Of a stretch of 64,000 bases of DNA, positions 25,695 through 38,229 are shown in pieces. The notes under the pieces are model-generated. The model saw only the letters and a program-made list of their open reading frames with translations. It did no database searches and had not been told where the DNA came from. The first letter of the stretch is position 1. Each line of letters starts with the position of its first letter. Both the position numbers and the translations under genes were made by a program. The DNA comes from Tenodera sinensis (taxonomy: Eukaryota > Arthropoda > Insecta > Mantodea > Mantidae): the NCBI GenBank assembly GCA_030765045.1, contig CM060962.1:143282525-143346524 (forward strand). The letters are read 5' to 3'.

Positions 25695-25862
25695 GAAAAT
25701 GTTGGTGCAGTTAGTGACGAGCAGGCAGAACGCTTTCATCAGGACACCATGGAACATCCGTTACCGGAAAGCTGGAATCCACCAATGATGAAGGATTATT
25801 GCTGGTTTCTTCTTAGGGAGACTGATCAAACACCACACAAAAAGAAAAGCACTATCAACTAA
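25695..25862 (+). pseudogene. C-terminal fragment of a mobile-element-associated insect protein
   Basis: The frame reads ENVGAVSDEQAERFHQDTME then a PESWNPPMMKDYCWFLLRE segment and ends at TAA. I recognise this EERFHQD-MADYCW pattern as the C-terminus of a repetitive protein common in insect genomes and probably transposon-encoded, but I cannot name the superfamily. Upstream exons or domains were not seen; the preceding bases TTTTCTCAG could be an acceptor site. Confidence 0.5.
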
Positions 25863-25869
25863 TTTTACC

Positions 25870-27020
25870 AAATATACTGGATGACTTATTGAGAAATTAT
25901 ATGCTTGTGGTTCTGTTAGACACATTTTCACACATGCATTAGCAAAAGAAAATGGAATTTTGTGTTTGTCTGCATTTTAAACGGCAACTGTGCGGCAGAA
26001 TGTTTTACTACTGTATTTGTAGTAGTGCTCTGTATATACAAAATGTGACGTGCTAGAGACAAACTGTCTGCGCCACTAAATTCAGTACCCTCAAACTGTA
26101 TACAATCACTCATTTAAAAACCAGAACACAAAAAAGTTTCAATTTGTTGGGTAGTGTTATGTTGAGATAATGCATTCGCCTTCCTTCCTTCCTTCCTTCC
26201 GTTTTTCTTTATTTTTTTAAGTCTAACACATGAACATGTAATGCTGTGGGCCCATTTTCCGAACATTCCTCATTTTTGTGCACCGCTATAGGTATACCGC
26301 AATGAAAAAGTTGGAACGTGGGATAAAGGTTTCAAGAAACGTGATTAAATAAACTTCAATGACTTCCTAGCGGACAAGAGACGTTCTGACAGAAAAGCAT
26401 CAAAAGCTGGCAGAGAGCCCAGACTGTGCGTGATTTGAATACTAAATACTCATGCTAATATCACCTTTCCTCGCGCTTGTTTCAACAATCAATTATAGAC
26501 AACAGCAACTGATATATTCAGTGGTGCCAACTCCAATTCCTTTCCCCTGTTCAACAACTCATCAGTGTCGGAAAAGGAGCAGCACTTGGTTTGCATAAAA
26601 ACTGTTAATAAATGATGAGAGCACGATAAAGGACCGCATTAACATACTGATGATAATCCTGCCTTCAGTTCCGCCATTATATGAACTAGTTAATAATCCA
26701 GTATGTCAGTATATTTCATACTAACGCTGATCAACCAGTTTCGAAATAATTAATTAATTAATTGTGTTCAAACTATAAAACATACAGATTGTTTTTCAGC
26801 ATGCACTATCGTCCAAACATTTCACTATAGCATGGCTGTTAGGAAAGTAACCAAAGATATGTTCAACTGCAAAATCAGCATCTTCCATTGTTCCCTATAT
26901 TCCCTTTCCTCTTATTTTCCTATACCTTTCGTAACATAACAGCTACTGAATGCCCTGCGACATCAGGAGGCAAGTAAGTCTCTTCTTGCTCCCGGCTCTC
27001 AGCTAGGAATACAATGAGAA
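25870..27020. other. No recognisable gene
   Basis: AT-rich DNA with a short (CCTT)n run at about 26178-26198. Nothing else was identified. Confidence 0.45.
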
Positions 27021-27034
27021 GTGTAAGGCAGGTG

Positions 27035-27534
27035 AAACCGAGCGAAGTGGCGCCACAGCAGCGTGTGAGACTCGCATTCGGGAGGTCCCGGTTCGATCCC
27101 CGTCGACCGACCACTCTCACTTGGGTTTCTCCGTGATTTCTCCTTGCCACTAGGCGAATGCTGGGACGGATTCTTTCTCCACGGATTCCTTTCCTTTCCT
27201 TTCTCGTGTCCCTCCCTTGTCATCTTTCAGATTTGGTAAATGGAGCAGTACGTTACGGCGGATGCGGGCAGATGGCACAGATGCTTGCACTCTGGAAACC
27301 CTTCCCTGGCCCCTCCTGGAAGTTGCCGCTACGGTTGCCTCGATGCCCTCTCCCTGGTTGGGGAAACACGTTGTGCGCCAGGTGTCAATATCTGTAAATG
27401 GTAGGGACTTCTGTGCGTCTGTGGTCTTTGCTGGCTCCATTTTCTGACCAACCTACGGTCTAACTTAGTCTCATCCCTTCCCCTGGGGGTCGCGGTGGGT
27501 CGAGGTGTCCCCCTGCGCTGCTACACTCACATAC
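27035..27534 (+). mobile_element. tRNA-derived SINE, family B
   Basis: A 500-bp insertion flanked by the 10-bp duplication AAGGCAGGTG (27025-27034 and 27535-27544). A tRNA-like head includes GCGAAGTGGCGCCACAGC and the B box GGTTCGATCCC at 27090-27100. The body is GC-rich relative to its surroundings and unrelated to families A and C. Its length is long for a simple SINE, so it may be composite. Confidence 0.8.
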
Positions 27535-27639
27535 AAGGCAGGTGGAGCAAGGGCAAAAGCGAAGTTACTGTTATGGAAGGACTATTAAAGCAAGGGGAAT
27601 GTACTGAAGTGGTTGTCAAACGCTAAGCCTTTCGTACTC

Positions 27640-28210
27640 TTGTTTACGAATCACCGAAACAATGTTACATCACATGTAATTGAGTTAACTGACTCTGACC
27701 TATCATCTAGTATTTTCTCTTGCCTACATGCTTTTTCTTTCGCCAGTTCATCTGTTCACAAGTAGTTTTTTTCCATACAGTGCCCCAACCATCGTATTTA
27801 CCTCTTCCGAACAATTTCGCACTATATTTCCTTGATACACTCCTTCTTAAACGAGCCTTATTATTTTGTCTCTCAGCTTTATATGCCCCTATTAAATGAA
27901 TTTAGCAGATTTTTCTTTCGCTTCGTCCCAATGTTCAGGTTTTCACAACATGTAATGACACATTCCATATTAAGGGTTCCACTGATCACTTCCTTAGTTC
28001 TTTTATCAAGGACCCATAGGAAGTTTTTATTCTATCAAAATATCACTTTGCCACTTTTATCCCTGACTTAAACGTAGCTGATGTTAGTAGTTAGGATATA
28101 TCCCAAATATCTAGAAGTGTCTACTTGCTGAAATACCTCGTCTGTCTTCTTTGCCTTTCTTCCAATAACCATAGCTTTTATTTGTTAACATTTACATTTA
28201 TTAGCATTAC
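27640..28210 (-). pseudogene. Decayed non-LTR RT fragment
   Basis: Minus strand from about 28180: NKTKAMVIGRKAKKTDEVFQ then QVDTSRYLGYIL. This matches the segment after the RT catalytic YADD, where KTK-M-I ... F-YLG is typical. The downstream sequence is compatible with the thumb region but full of stops. Clade cannot be assigned. Confidence 0.5.
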
Positions 28211-28248
28211 TCGGGACATTAAGCAATGCGCATCGGAATGGTGACTGT

Positions 28249-29010
28249 CAGTGGCGTAGCTAAGGTTCTGGGGCCCCCCTGCAAATAAATGTTGGTGGGC
28301 CTACTTACTAATAAATGTTAAAAGCGGAGAGATTAAAACAGTACATATTTACTCACACAGAATAAGTGTTAAAATAACACTCCCTGATTACCAACACTAA
28401 TGGTTAGTTTTCCCAAATCAACAATATTCAGTCGCTAAGCGCATAATGCACATATGTAGGTGGAACAAAATCGTTACCTGTCGATATTCTGGGTAACTCA
28501 GGTATTAACCCAAGTAAACCTCTATTTGTAGCAATATCATTCAGAAGCAATAATACTGAACAACTGGTTAGAAATACACATGTTGATTAATGTTTATACC
28601 TTATGACCAAATTCTAAAATAACCCAATTTATTGGCCAATCGACTACATTTTGGTATATGTACTAGTCGTACATATTATGTAGTTTGTTTGTAGTTTGCT
28701 CAGATTGAATAAAATATCGTGCTTTAATGAATTTCTCTATCTGAATGCTTTTGAGGGCGTACACACATGGAGGTAAGCATGTTTGACACTTTTAAGCAAG
28801 TAAGAGTAGGAAATGCTTACACGGTACACTTTCGTTGTCAGGATGTCATCAGTGAACTGCATCTGCTCCAGCGCTTCTTCTAGCGATTTTCTATGGTTGA
28901 ACTGAATATAAAATGTCATTTTTAAGAAAACTATTAAAGACTCTGGGGGCCCCTAATCATCGGGGCCCCCCCGCGCTGCGGGGTCTGCGGGGCCGTTATC
29001 TACGCCACTA
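28249..29010. mobile_element. hAT-like non-autonomous element
   Basis: Left end CAGTGGCGTAGCTAA and right end (reverse complement) TAGTGGCGTAGATAA are inverted repeats, followed on both sides by GGGGCCCC-rich stretches. GGCGTAGC termini are typical of hAT-derived MITEs. The flanks GTGACTGT and GACTCTGT match only partly, so the TSD is doubtful. No transposase was recognised within. Confidence 0.6.
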
Positions 29011-29104
29011 GACTCTGTTATCGTGTTTACATTGGCATCCTGTACACCGGTTAGGCAGATCACTGGCCGCAAATAAACAAACGCAATGCTATCTGCCCTG
29101 AGTA

Positions 29105-29974
29105 CAGGGCTTTCGAATCGCTTCTTCACCGCTGCACGGCCTTTTGCATGTGCGAGTTTGAAGCTGCTGTGGCCGGGTTGGTCGCTACTAACAAGCCGCA
29201 CGTAAAACATGTATAAAAATCTTACCTTATAGAAAATGCTGGAAATGTGAACGATGGTTTAATCGATCCACAGCTTCTGTTCTTTTCAGATGAGGCGTGG
29301 TTCCATCTAAATGGTCGCGTGAACACTCATCACAAGCCGCATTGGGCATCTCAAAATCCACATCCCGTTCAAGAAATCCCTCATTATGACCGGAGAGTTG
29401 GAGTTTGATGTGCTGTTAGCGCTAGTCCCATAATTGGTCCAATATTTTAGGACCAGACTAAGTAAAGAGAGGTACCGAAATTACATTTGATCCCATTTTT
29501 TCGTGAACTGACAGAAGAAGAGAAATTATATGAGTGGTTTCAACAAGTTTTGCTACTGCCCATACAGTCCATGAATACAATTAGGGAAGTGTTTGAAGAT
29601 AGAGTGATTAGTGCTGGTGTACGGCCCTCTCCCTCCCCTGATCTAACAGTGTGTGATTTTTACTTGTGGGGTAACCTGAAAGACAAAGTTTACGAGACAA
29701 ATCCTCACACACTGGAAGAACTAAACCAAAATATTAGAAATGAAATCACAGACATTGCAGTTGCCCAAATTAATCGTGTGAATCAGAATGTGTTTTCCCA
29801 ATATAATGCATGTATAGCGGAGGAGGGATGACATTTCCAGCATTTTCTATAATGTAAGATTTTTATACATGTTTTACGTGCGGCTTGTTAGTAGCGGCAA
29901 ACCCAGCCGCGGCAGCTTCAAACTCGCACAGGCAAAAGGCCGTGCAGCGGTGAAGAACCGGTTCGAAAGCCCTG
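29105..29974 (+). mobile_element. mariner/Tc1 element with 144-bp inverted repeats
   Basis: Left arm 29105-29248 and right arm 29831-29974 are inverted copies starting CAGGGCTTTCGAA, with TA on each side (29103-29104, 29975-29976). Total length 870 bp. The arms differ at a modest number of sites. The interior is a shortened, broken transposase, so this is a non-autonomous derivative or decayed copy. Confidence 0.9.
29255..29831 (+). pseudogene. mariner transposase pseudogene
   Basis: The first part, in several frames, has a FSDEAWFHLNGRVNTHH-like segment and HPVQEIPHYDRRVGV. The second frame (29487-29831) contains LTVCDFYLWGNLKDKVYETN, the third catalytic region of mariner transposases, followed by a typical C-terminus. 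The N-terminal helix-turn-helix region and part of the centre are missing. The ORF ends where the right inverted repeat begins. Confidence 0.8.
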
Positions 29975-30182
29975 TATTACTCCTCATGGTTAACATTTAT
30001 CCTCTTTTCATGTTTGTTATGACCTATCCATTGTTAATACAAGGCCATATTATCAGCAAATCAGTGCACTTTATTCTTCATTCTATTACAACTCCTCCCT
30101 TACTTAGATATAATTTTTGAACTAACTCTCCAAATAGATGGTAAACAGGTTGGGTGGATAAGGGACGTGCCTCTGATACATC

Positions 30183-30354
30183 TTGTCGGTTTGGATGGCT
30201 CAGTTGGTTGGACCCTGGCCTACAGCGACAACCACATTTCAGCAGATTTACTGGCATGCAAAGGAACTTCGGTGGGATGAAATTCCGGCGCACCAGCGGC
30301 GCTAATATGATCCTGGCAATGGACGGCGTCGTTAACAAGCAATTTATTTTCTGA
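30183..30354 (+). mobile_element. tRNA-derived SINE, family C (degraded)
   Basis: Begins GGATGGCTCAGTTGGTTGGA (A-box region) and later has GCAGATTTACTGGCATGCAA, ATTCCGGCGCACCAGCGGCG and GATCCTGGCAATGGACGGCG. These blocks match the better copy at 33601-33834 on the other strand. The B-box region is deleted. No TSD was found. Confidence 0.75.
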
Positions 30355-30359
30355 TAAGT

Positions 30360-31480
30360 CTCTCCCTATACTACTTTCATCTTACAACACTTCTAACTTT
30401 AATTAACTGCTTCACAGAAATTAATATTTAGATAATTTCCGATTATTCTCCAAAATAAATATTACCAACGTTATCGCATTATTTCAATCAAAATGGACGC
30501 AAAAAAAGAAGTGTGTTCGCACCCGAAATATGTATATTTGCGATCATGATTAGTTGATTACGGTTAATTTTGGCAAGTGAAATCTTCAAGTGCTAATCAT
30601 TTGTAACTGATAAAAGAAAGACAAAGGAATATTGCAAGCTTTCCTTATGAAAGTATTGCGGAGATTATGCTGTCAGAATACATATAATTCATATAATACA
30701 TGTAATTAATTATTTATTCATTAATGTTAATTTTATAGTAATTCATGTATCTTATTTCGTTTTTGCATTTTCTACTAAATGCAGTTATTTAAAGTATATT
30801 ATATTTATTTAAAGTGTATTTTGAGTGAACACTGTAATTAGGTAAACTTTTATGTCAACAAACAAATAAATAAATAACACTCAAGCTTACAATGCACAGG
30901 ATAAGATATGAACTCTGGCCCCGTGTGGTGATGAATGGCTCACACAACAGTATAATCACTAGGTATCACAGCCTCTGGGTAAGCGCCACCCAGAGACTAC
31001 TCTTGTAAATAACAACAATCAATTTACTGGACCCGAGGCGCGTGGGTCCTTCAACTAAACCGGTTTCATATGCTGCATAGCTCGCGAGCAGCTCAAGGGG
31101 TATCTACAAGTCTGAATACACTTCACACACTGATATCATTATCTCTACTCTTAACTATACATTAGCAAAGCGCTATTCGCGATTATATTGGCAACGGTAA
31201 TCAATTGTTACTGCGATTACGATCCCACAGCTTGTTTGCATCTGTAAATATATATTAAAATGACAATAAATGTGAACTGTAATGAGTAGCCCTGTGCATT
31301 ATAGGTTATAAATCATACAATTTGAATCCGCTACAGTTGTTTGGTACATATTTCAATGCGTTCCGTGAACTACTAAAGACTCGCTTCAAACTGGAACGCC
31401 GGTGACGGTCCCTATAGTAACGGTCACCGGTGATTGCGGTGAACACTCTGGTGTCGGACATTGCAGGTATTGCCAACTGA
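30360..31480. other. No recognisable gene
   Basis: AT-rich DNA. A short stem CCGGTGAC/GTCACCGG near 31400-31430 lies just before the PIF-like remnant. Nothing else was identified. Confidence 0.4.
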
Positions 31481-31489
31481 TTAGTGAAA

Positions 31490-31780
31490 TGGACTCGAAC
31501 GAGGAGGAACTTTTCTTGTTACTATTTCTACGCAGGAGGAGAATGGGCAGAAAACGTTCATTACACGCACATTTACTGCTGCGTGATCGGCTTGAGAAAG
31601 GATTGTTTTCCACTCTGTATGATAGGACATTTTTTCAGTAGATCTCCGAATGTCATAAACTTCATTTTATGAACTACTAGAAATGTGAAGGAGGAAATCA
31701 AAGGAATTGACACTATACCAAGGAAGGCTTCCCAGCAGGAGAAAAACATTTTCTTAGTTTAAGGCAGGTACTGTGACATT
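31490..31780 (+). pseudogene. PIF/Harbinger-like transposase N-terminal remnant
   Basis: The frame MDSNEEELFLLLFLRRRRMG followed by RKRSLHAHLLLRDRLEKG-LF matches the acidic then Arg-rich start of PIF/Harbinger (HARBI1-like) transposases. After stops and shifts, KEEIKGIDTIPRKASQQEKN then FLSLR resembles the D-T-R-I-EEKL-TLR segment before the catalytic core. The catalytic core is absent. A MADF-type fragment, a protein class that PIF-like elements often carry, lies at 34957-35110, but the two are not demonstrably one element. Confidence 0.6.
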
Positions 31781-31784
31781 ATTT

Positions 31785-32440
31785 TATTGGGAGCATATTT
31801 CTCAGATTTTAGCTGACATTAGTATACATTATAGATAGAGCCCGCATTTTATGTAATTGCATATTCTGTTCCAGTATGTGTAGTTATAAGAAAAACCAAA
31901 ATTCGACGAATTACGCCGAAAGGACTAATTTCAAAGTTTTAAATTACAAATTTTTACATACCTATTTTGAGATATAATAAGTTTTATGTTATTTTCGAGT
32001 TATACATTTTCGTTACAAAGCAAGAAAGGAAAAACAATTACAAGTTTCATTATTGTGCTTCTCATACACTGTCATCAGTCCCATGCATTTCTGTTACATT
32101 GAAAGCTAAATTGCACGAGTGTTTTCCTTAAAAATAGCACGCACTCTTGGTCCTTCGGGTCATAATGACTCGATGAAGAAACTATTAAGAATTATTACTA
32201 AGGAAATATTTTATATGTTATTAAATTACATTTACCTCCTAACTCAGAAATATCCAAATATACCTACATAAATTACAAAATATTTATTTCTTTTGAACGT
32301 AAAATCTTGATTATAATGGCAGAATACACAACTGAGTAAGCTTCTTTTGCATATAAAACATTGAATAAAAAACAAGAAAATATACTGGATATGATTCCTT
32401 TGAACATAAACAAACTGATGATTATGACAACAATAATAAT
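31785..32440. other. No recognisable feature
   Basis: AT-rich DNA with no gene or repeat that I could identify. Confidence 0.45.
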
Positions 32441-32454
32441 AGTAATAATAGATA

Positions 32455-32977
<523 letters not shown>

Positions 32978-33339
32978 GTAGTAGTAATCACTCCACGAAC
33001 ACCAAAAAGTAGACCAATCACTTCCCAATTTGAAATTTTGTATTTATCTCTTAAATAAGGAATGCAAGGCTCAAAATTAGCTTATTTCCCTTATTAATCT
33101 CCTTAATTTAGTCTACATATTTTTTTTTCCAAAATCGGATTGTAAGGTCAAGAATTAGTCCGCTATTTTTTTGCCTGTCAATGCCAATTACGTCTCTTAT
33201 TTCATAAAAATAAGGTTAGAAAATATGTTGTCAACGTAAACATAGCCATTTCGAAACCATCAAAATGTATACGTTTCAATAAATCGTAATTAATTATTGC
33301 TGGATATAAAAATCTTCTTACTAATATTTCCACAAACTA

Positions 33340-33556
33340 TAGTGCTTTTCAAATGGGAAGAGTTCTGATCTGCAGCCAATAAGATACGTTTACATGCACA
33401 GCGTTGCAAGCTGATTACCCCCACTCTTCATACTTCTTGCCGCGCGTCAAGCCCCACGTAAGGGGAAAGCAATATGACAACACAGCAGGACTCCGATTGG
33501 TTACCGGTCTGGAGACGCTCAAGGACAAACTCCTTCCCATTTTAAAAGCACAGTAG
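33340..33556. mobile_element. Putative short MITE
   Basis: GTGCTTTTCAAATGGGAAG near 33342 and, inverted, GTGCTTTTAAAATGGGAAG near 33552 form inverted repeats of about 25 bp enclosing about 215 bp. TA lies near both ends, suggesting a Tc1/mariner-type MITE. No coding potential. Confidence 0.5.
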
Positions 33557-33600
33557 TACGTATCTTCTACACTAAAACGAGAAAGAAAAATGTATATATG

Positions 33601-33834
33601 AAATTTAAATTTATTTTGTTGTTTAACGACGCTGTCAATTGCTAGGATCACATCAGCGTCGCCGGTGTGCCGGAATTTTGTCCCGCAGGAGTTCTTTTAC
33701 ATGCCAGTAAATCTACTGACATGGAGCTGTCGTTTTTAAGCACACTTAAAAACCATCGGCCTGGGCCGGGTTTGAACCCGCGACCTAGGGATCAGTAGAC
33801 CAGCGTCTAACCAACTGAGCCACCCAGACCGACT
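33601..33834 (-). mobile_element. tRNA-derived SINE, family C
   Basis: Minus strand. Starts near 33833 with GTCGGTCTGGGTGGCTCAGT; A box TGGCTCAGTTGG, B box GGTTCAAACCC. The 11-bp duplication ATGTATATATG flanks it (33590-33600 and 33835-33845). The body contains a conserved TCAGTAGATTTACTGGCATG. A degraded copy lies at 30183-30354. Confidence 0.85.
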
Positions 33835-34164
33835 ATGTATATATGTATGTCACCAAGTACTAATATGTATAATTAATAGTTCCTTATAGCAGTATTGAGA
33901 AAATCAAATGCCTTGTCATGGCCTACATTAGCCTTTGAGCCATAGGCGTATCTTTTAAAGCTGGTCACTATATGAAGGCTCTGAAATTCCGTTCTCTTTG
34001 TGCAGCTAAGATATAACAAAGTGAATTTCCATTTGAGAAACATGTAAGTATTGGAAAGCTCACACAAATAACAAGGAATACTTCCGAAATGGTTCATTCT
34101 ACAAAAAAATTCATTCGGACATAAATTGTGTATTTTAACATCTACATTTTTGTGTAATAAGATT

Positions 34165-34775
<611 letters not shown>

Positions 34776-34956
34776 ATACGGTCCATATTGTGACAATATG
34801 ATGTCTAGACCACCCAACATGCATTAGTTTGAATCGGAGTCCTCACACTGGGGCACTGATCTGATCACAGACACAGCACTGTACATTTACCAACAAAAAC
34901 AACTTTTAGGCAGACTGTCATGTTTGTAGTATACTCCAACACAGTTTATTGTAGCC

Positions 34957-35112
34957 ATGAATTTAGATTTTATAAGTGAAGTAGAAAATCGTCCTGCTAT
35001 CTGGGATATTAAAAGCGATCATTATAACGACAAAATAGCGAAAACGAGAGCGTAGCAAGAAATTATAACTAAATTTGTGCCTGATTTCAGTCTCATAAGA
35101 GCATTGATGAAA
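34957..35112 (+). pseudogene. MADF-domain gene fragment
   Basis: Frame MNLDFISEVENRPAIWDIKS continuing DHYNDKIAKTRA, then a TAG where MADF proteins have Trp, then QEIITKFVPDF. This is the first half of a MADF (Myb/SANT-like) DNA-binding domain: F-I-E-V-PA-WD, then Y-K-A-W-E-F. The TAG is a one-base change from TGG. The C-terminal half of the domain is not present. It may be the accessory DNA-binding gene of a PIF/Harbinger-type element, or a decayed host gene copy. Confidence 0.65.
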
Positions 35113-35114
35113 AA

Positions 35115-35685
35115 ATCGTGAATCGTGTGTTTTTTCACTGTAATGTGAACTAAGTTAAAATAATTACAATTATTATTAGTGTATATGTTACTACTGCAAT
35201 AATGGGTGTAACAATATGGTTTAAGAAATAATTTAACACTGCACATCACAAATACAGTGACAAAACACCTAAATGAAGTGCTATCATGTAGGAGTCACAT
35301 TGATTATTTTAAAGCGTAAGCCAGCTGCAGGGGTTACAACAATATTACTGACAGGTATACCCTAAATGTCTTGGATAAAGTGTTTTAACAGACACAAATT
35401 ATTGACATTTAGAAGCCAAACACTGAATTTACTGCTCAGTATCGTCACACAATATGAGAGGGAAAAAGAGAAAACAACATGATTTGACGTTTTACGGCAT
35501 TTAGAATATACGTTTTGTAAAGTCTTTATAGCTGTCCTCAATTTGCGCTGTATATAGCTCAGCTCAGCGCATGTGCGTTGCAGCCAGGCGGTAGCTGTCA
35601 GAATGGATTCGTTGTTTTAAAGAAACTGAAGTAAAAGGAGCCATAAGTGACGTTTACTTTAGCCGCTGGCTAACCTTTAAAAAAA

Positions 35686-35717
<32 letters not shown>

Positions 35718-36805
35718 CTGCGGAAGCTACAACTCACGGCCTTCTGTGATGTAATTTACAGTACGACTGCGTGAAAGACAGGAAAAGTCCTACCTTCGTC
35801 TTCGACAACGAGAGCTCAAGATAAAAAGTGTGAGTAGTTACAATTGCCACATGCTGTAGAGTCGTGCGAACTTCTCCGGCAAGGTGCACACAAAACAGTT
35901 ACCACATATTATCGACTATCACGATTTTCTCTTCCCTGCTTAATCTCTACGTATTATCGATCCTACTAATGTTTATCCAATACAATCGCGGGTTTCCTAA
36001 CTAGAGTACCAGTGTACGTAGTGCGTACAACCAAATACATCTCCTATACAATATCTGTTATAACGCAAGAAGAAAACTGGGCGTCTTAGGACGTCAGAAC
36101 GATACAAAAATCCGCATGTAGCTGAAAGGCCGAGGGCGAAAGGCAAGAGAGGTACAAACTAGACGGTATTTAAGGCGGGATGACAGCTGTCTGTCTCAAC
36201 TCTTAGCTTTATAATTATTGTATGTCACGCAACAACCCTCTCCCGTCTCTTCATAAATTAATTCCCCTTCCAACAAACCGTTAGCATTCTCACACATTTT
36301 ATGCAGCGAGAAACTCGTGTACATAGTATTTAAACAACAAGAATATGCGCTGTTGGTCAAACATCTTGGGCGTTGCATTATTCTCATGCCACACGCCTCA
36401 TACGCCTGCAGACAACTTTATGATCGCATGTTTTGTATGTCAATAAAAACGTAAGTTGTAAGTATTCATTTTCTTGTCGACGTATGCCATTTTTAAAGAT
36501 AGACTAGGCAATGCATTCGACACACAATTTTGATATCGCGATTTAATCCGTGGAACCGCACTGACTCTTGAATAAGAAGAAGATAGTGGAACAGAATCTA
36601 ATCTGTCTAGGACTCTTGCTAGAATGTATATTACAAATGTGAGCACTGCAAACCAATATCCTAGTGGGCAAAGCGATGGGTAAAATTTAGTTGCTTATAA
36701 AATATACTTTTTAAAATACATAGTTCATAATCATGATAAAAAGAAATGTAGCAAATATTGAATATACAGTGGCTAATACACGATGTACCTTTATTGGTAT
36801 CAAAT
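35115..36805. other. Mostly featureless DNA with a poly-A/(TA)n run
   Basis: (A)n followed by (TA)n at about 35679-35717. Short frames at 36196-36387 and 36440-36646 on the minus strand were not recognised and may be chance ORFs. Confidence 0.4.
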
Positions 36806-36810
36806 AAATA

Positions 36811-38228
36811 GAGGGCACCCTCTCAACATCAAAACAGTATACCTATAAAGTTCATATGAACATGGGTCTGACAAGACAAAATTCAAGGTTACAACATTTG
36901 CCCTAAGTAGCTTCCTCCTGCTTCGATGCATGTCATCAGCCTATGTTCCATACCATTGCGAAAGTACTCTATTGCAAATTCCTGCAGTGTTTGGCAGTTG
37001 GTCAAATCCAGTATGGATACGTACTCTCAGAGTGTCAATATCTAGTATAGGAGTTGTATAAACCGGACTTTAAATGTCCTCAGACAAAGACATATTTGGA
37101 TTGAAATCAGGTGATTGAGCAGGCCATGCAATAAATTCCCCTCAACTAATCCATCTATGTGGAAATTTATCATTCAAGAAATTACATACCTACTATCCAA
37201 CTGAAATGATTTGGCACACCATCATGTAAAAATCACATTCACTGGATGACTTTCAGAGGTACACCATCAATTAAATAATGTAACTAATTTTTGAGAAACT
37301 GCAGATACATCTCTGTATTCAGGTATGGAGAAAAGAAATAGGGATCAATGAGGTAACCATGAATGATTCCACCCCAAGCAGTTTAGCAGAACCTCTGCTG
37401 ATATCGGGCCCTAATGACCTAGTTGTCGATGGGCCCTTAAACCCAACTCACTCACTCACACACTCTGATGATATCTGTGCTTCATACCTCATGTGGGCTT
37501 TGATAGGCTCAGTTATAAGTATTATGAAAATTGAATATACCATCACGAGTAAACCCAGCCTCCTCAGTGAACAAGGTGCATACTATGAAATTTATGAGCA
37601 TATCGCAATTGTGTAACATGTGATGTCAGAAGGTTCTTGACTCAAAGTCTGTCACATTTAATTGTTGCTACTGCTAAAGATGATACAGGAACAGAAGATT
37701 TTCATTCAAAATTCTCCAGATTCTCATGTCTAATGCCTTCCCTTTACTGCAATGTATCTTGTGCTATCTGGTGGGTTTGCATCCACATCACAAAAAAACT
37801 GTTTTTCACAGTCAACACTTTGTACCTCTCTCACTCACCCAACATCCGAAACCCATGTCTCAAATGAGCCACTCTCTCAAGCATTGGTGAATTCATGAAA
37901 ATGTTTGTAAACAAGGTTGGAGTACCTTTCTGCTAAACTCACATGCTTACGATGCATTCCCATCTGCAAGGCCGTATATGTGGTACATATTGTTCTGTTT
38001 ACCCACAGAATACATTTTCATCTGCTTTCTGTGCTCTACAACAAATAACTAAACAAAAAACAATCTAACAATCAGCAGACAACAATTTAATTCAATTAAT
38101 TGGTGTCAACAGAGGGGAAAATCCTTGATTAACTCTTTTACAAAAGATTTTCAGACCCATGTTGATATGAACTTTTCTTTTTTTCTTTTTTTTTTTTTAA
38201 CTGTTTTGATGTTGGGAGGGCACCTCTG
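36811..38228 (-). mobile_element. mariner-like element, minus strand, decayed
   Basis: Ends carry inverted sequences: CAACATCAAAACAGT and AAAGTTCATATGAACATGGG on the left (36824-36870), and their inverted counterparts on the right (38155-38215). The minus strand retains EAGFTRDGIFNFHN (37590 region) and, near 36900, a C-terminal segment NGMEHRLMTCIEAGG, as in mariner transposases. Stops are frequent. A 59-bp SINE-like insertion lies at 37406-37464 and has split the transposase. Confidence 0.75.
37406..37464 (+). mobile_element. Ultra-short SINE-like insertion, copy 2
   Basis: 59 bp: core GGGCCCTAATGACCTAGTT ... GGGCCCTTAAAC followed by a CTCACTCACTCACACACT tail. Flanked by CTGCTGATATC (37395-37405) and CTGATGATATC (37465-37475), one mismatch. 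Same left edge as the copy at 22673-22840 but with a much shorter tail. It sits in older mariner sequence. Confidence 0.7.
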
Positions 38229-38229
38229 A

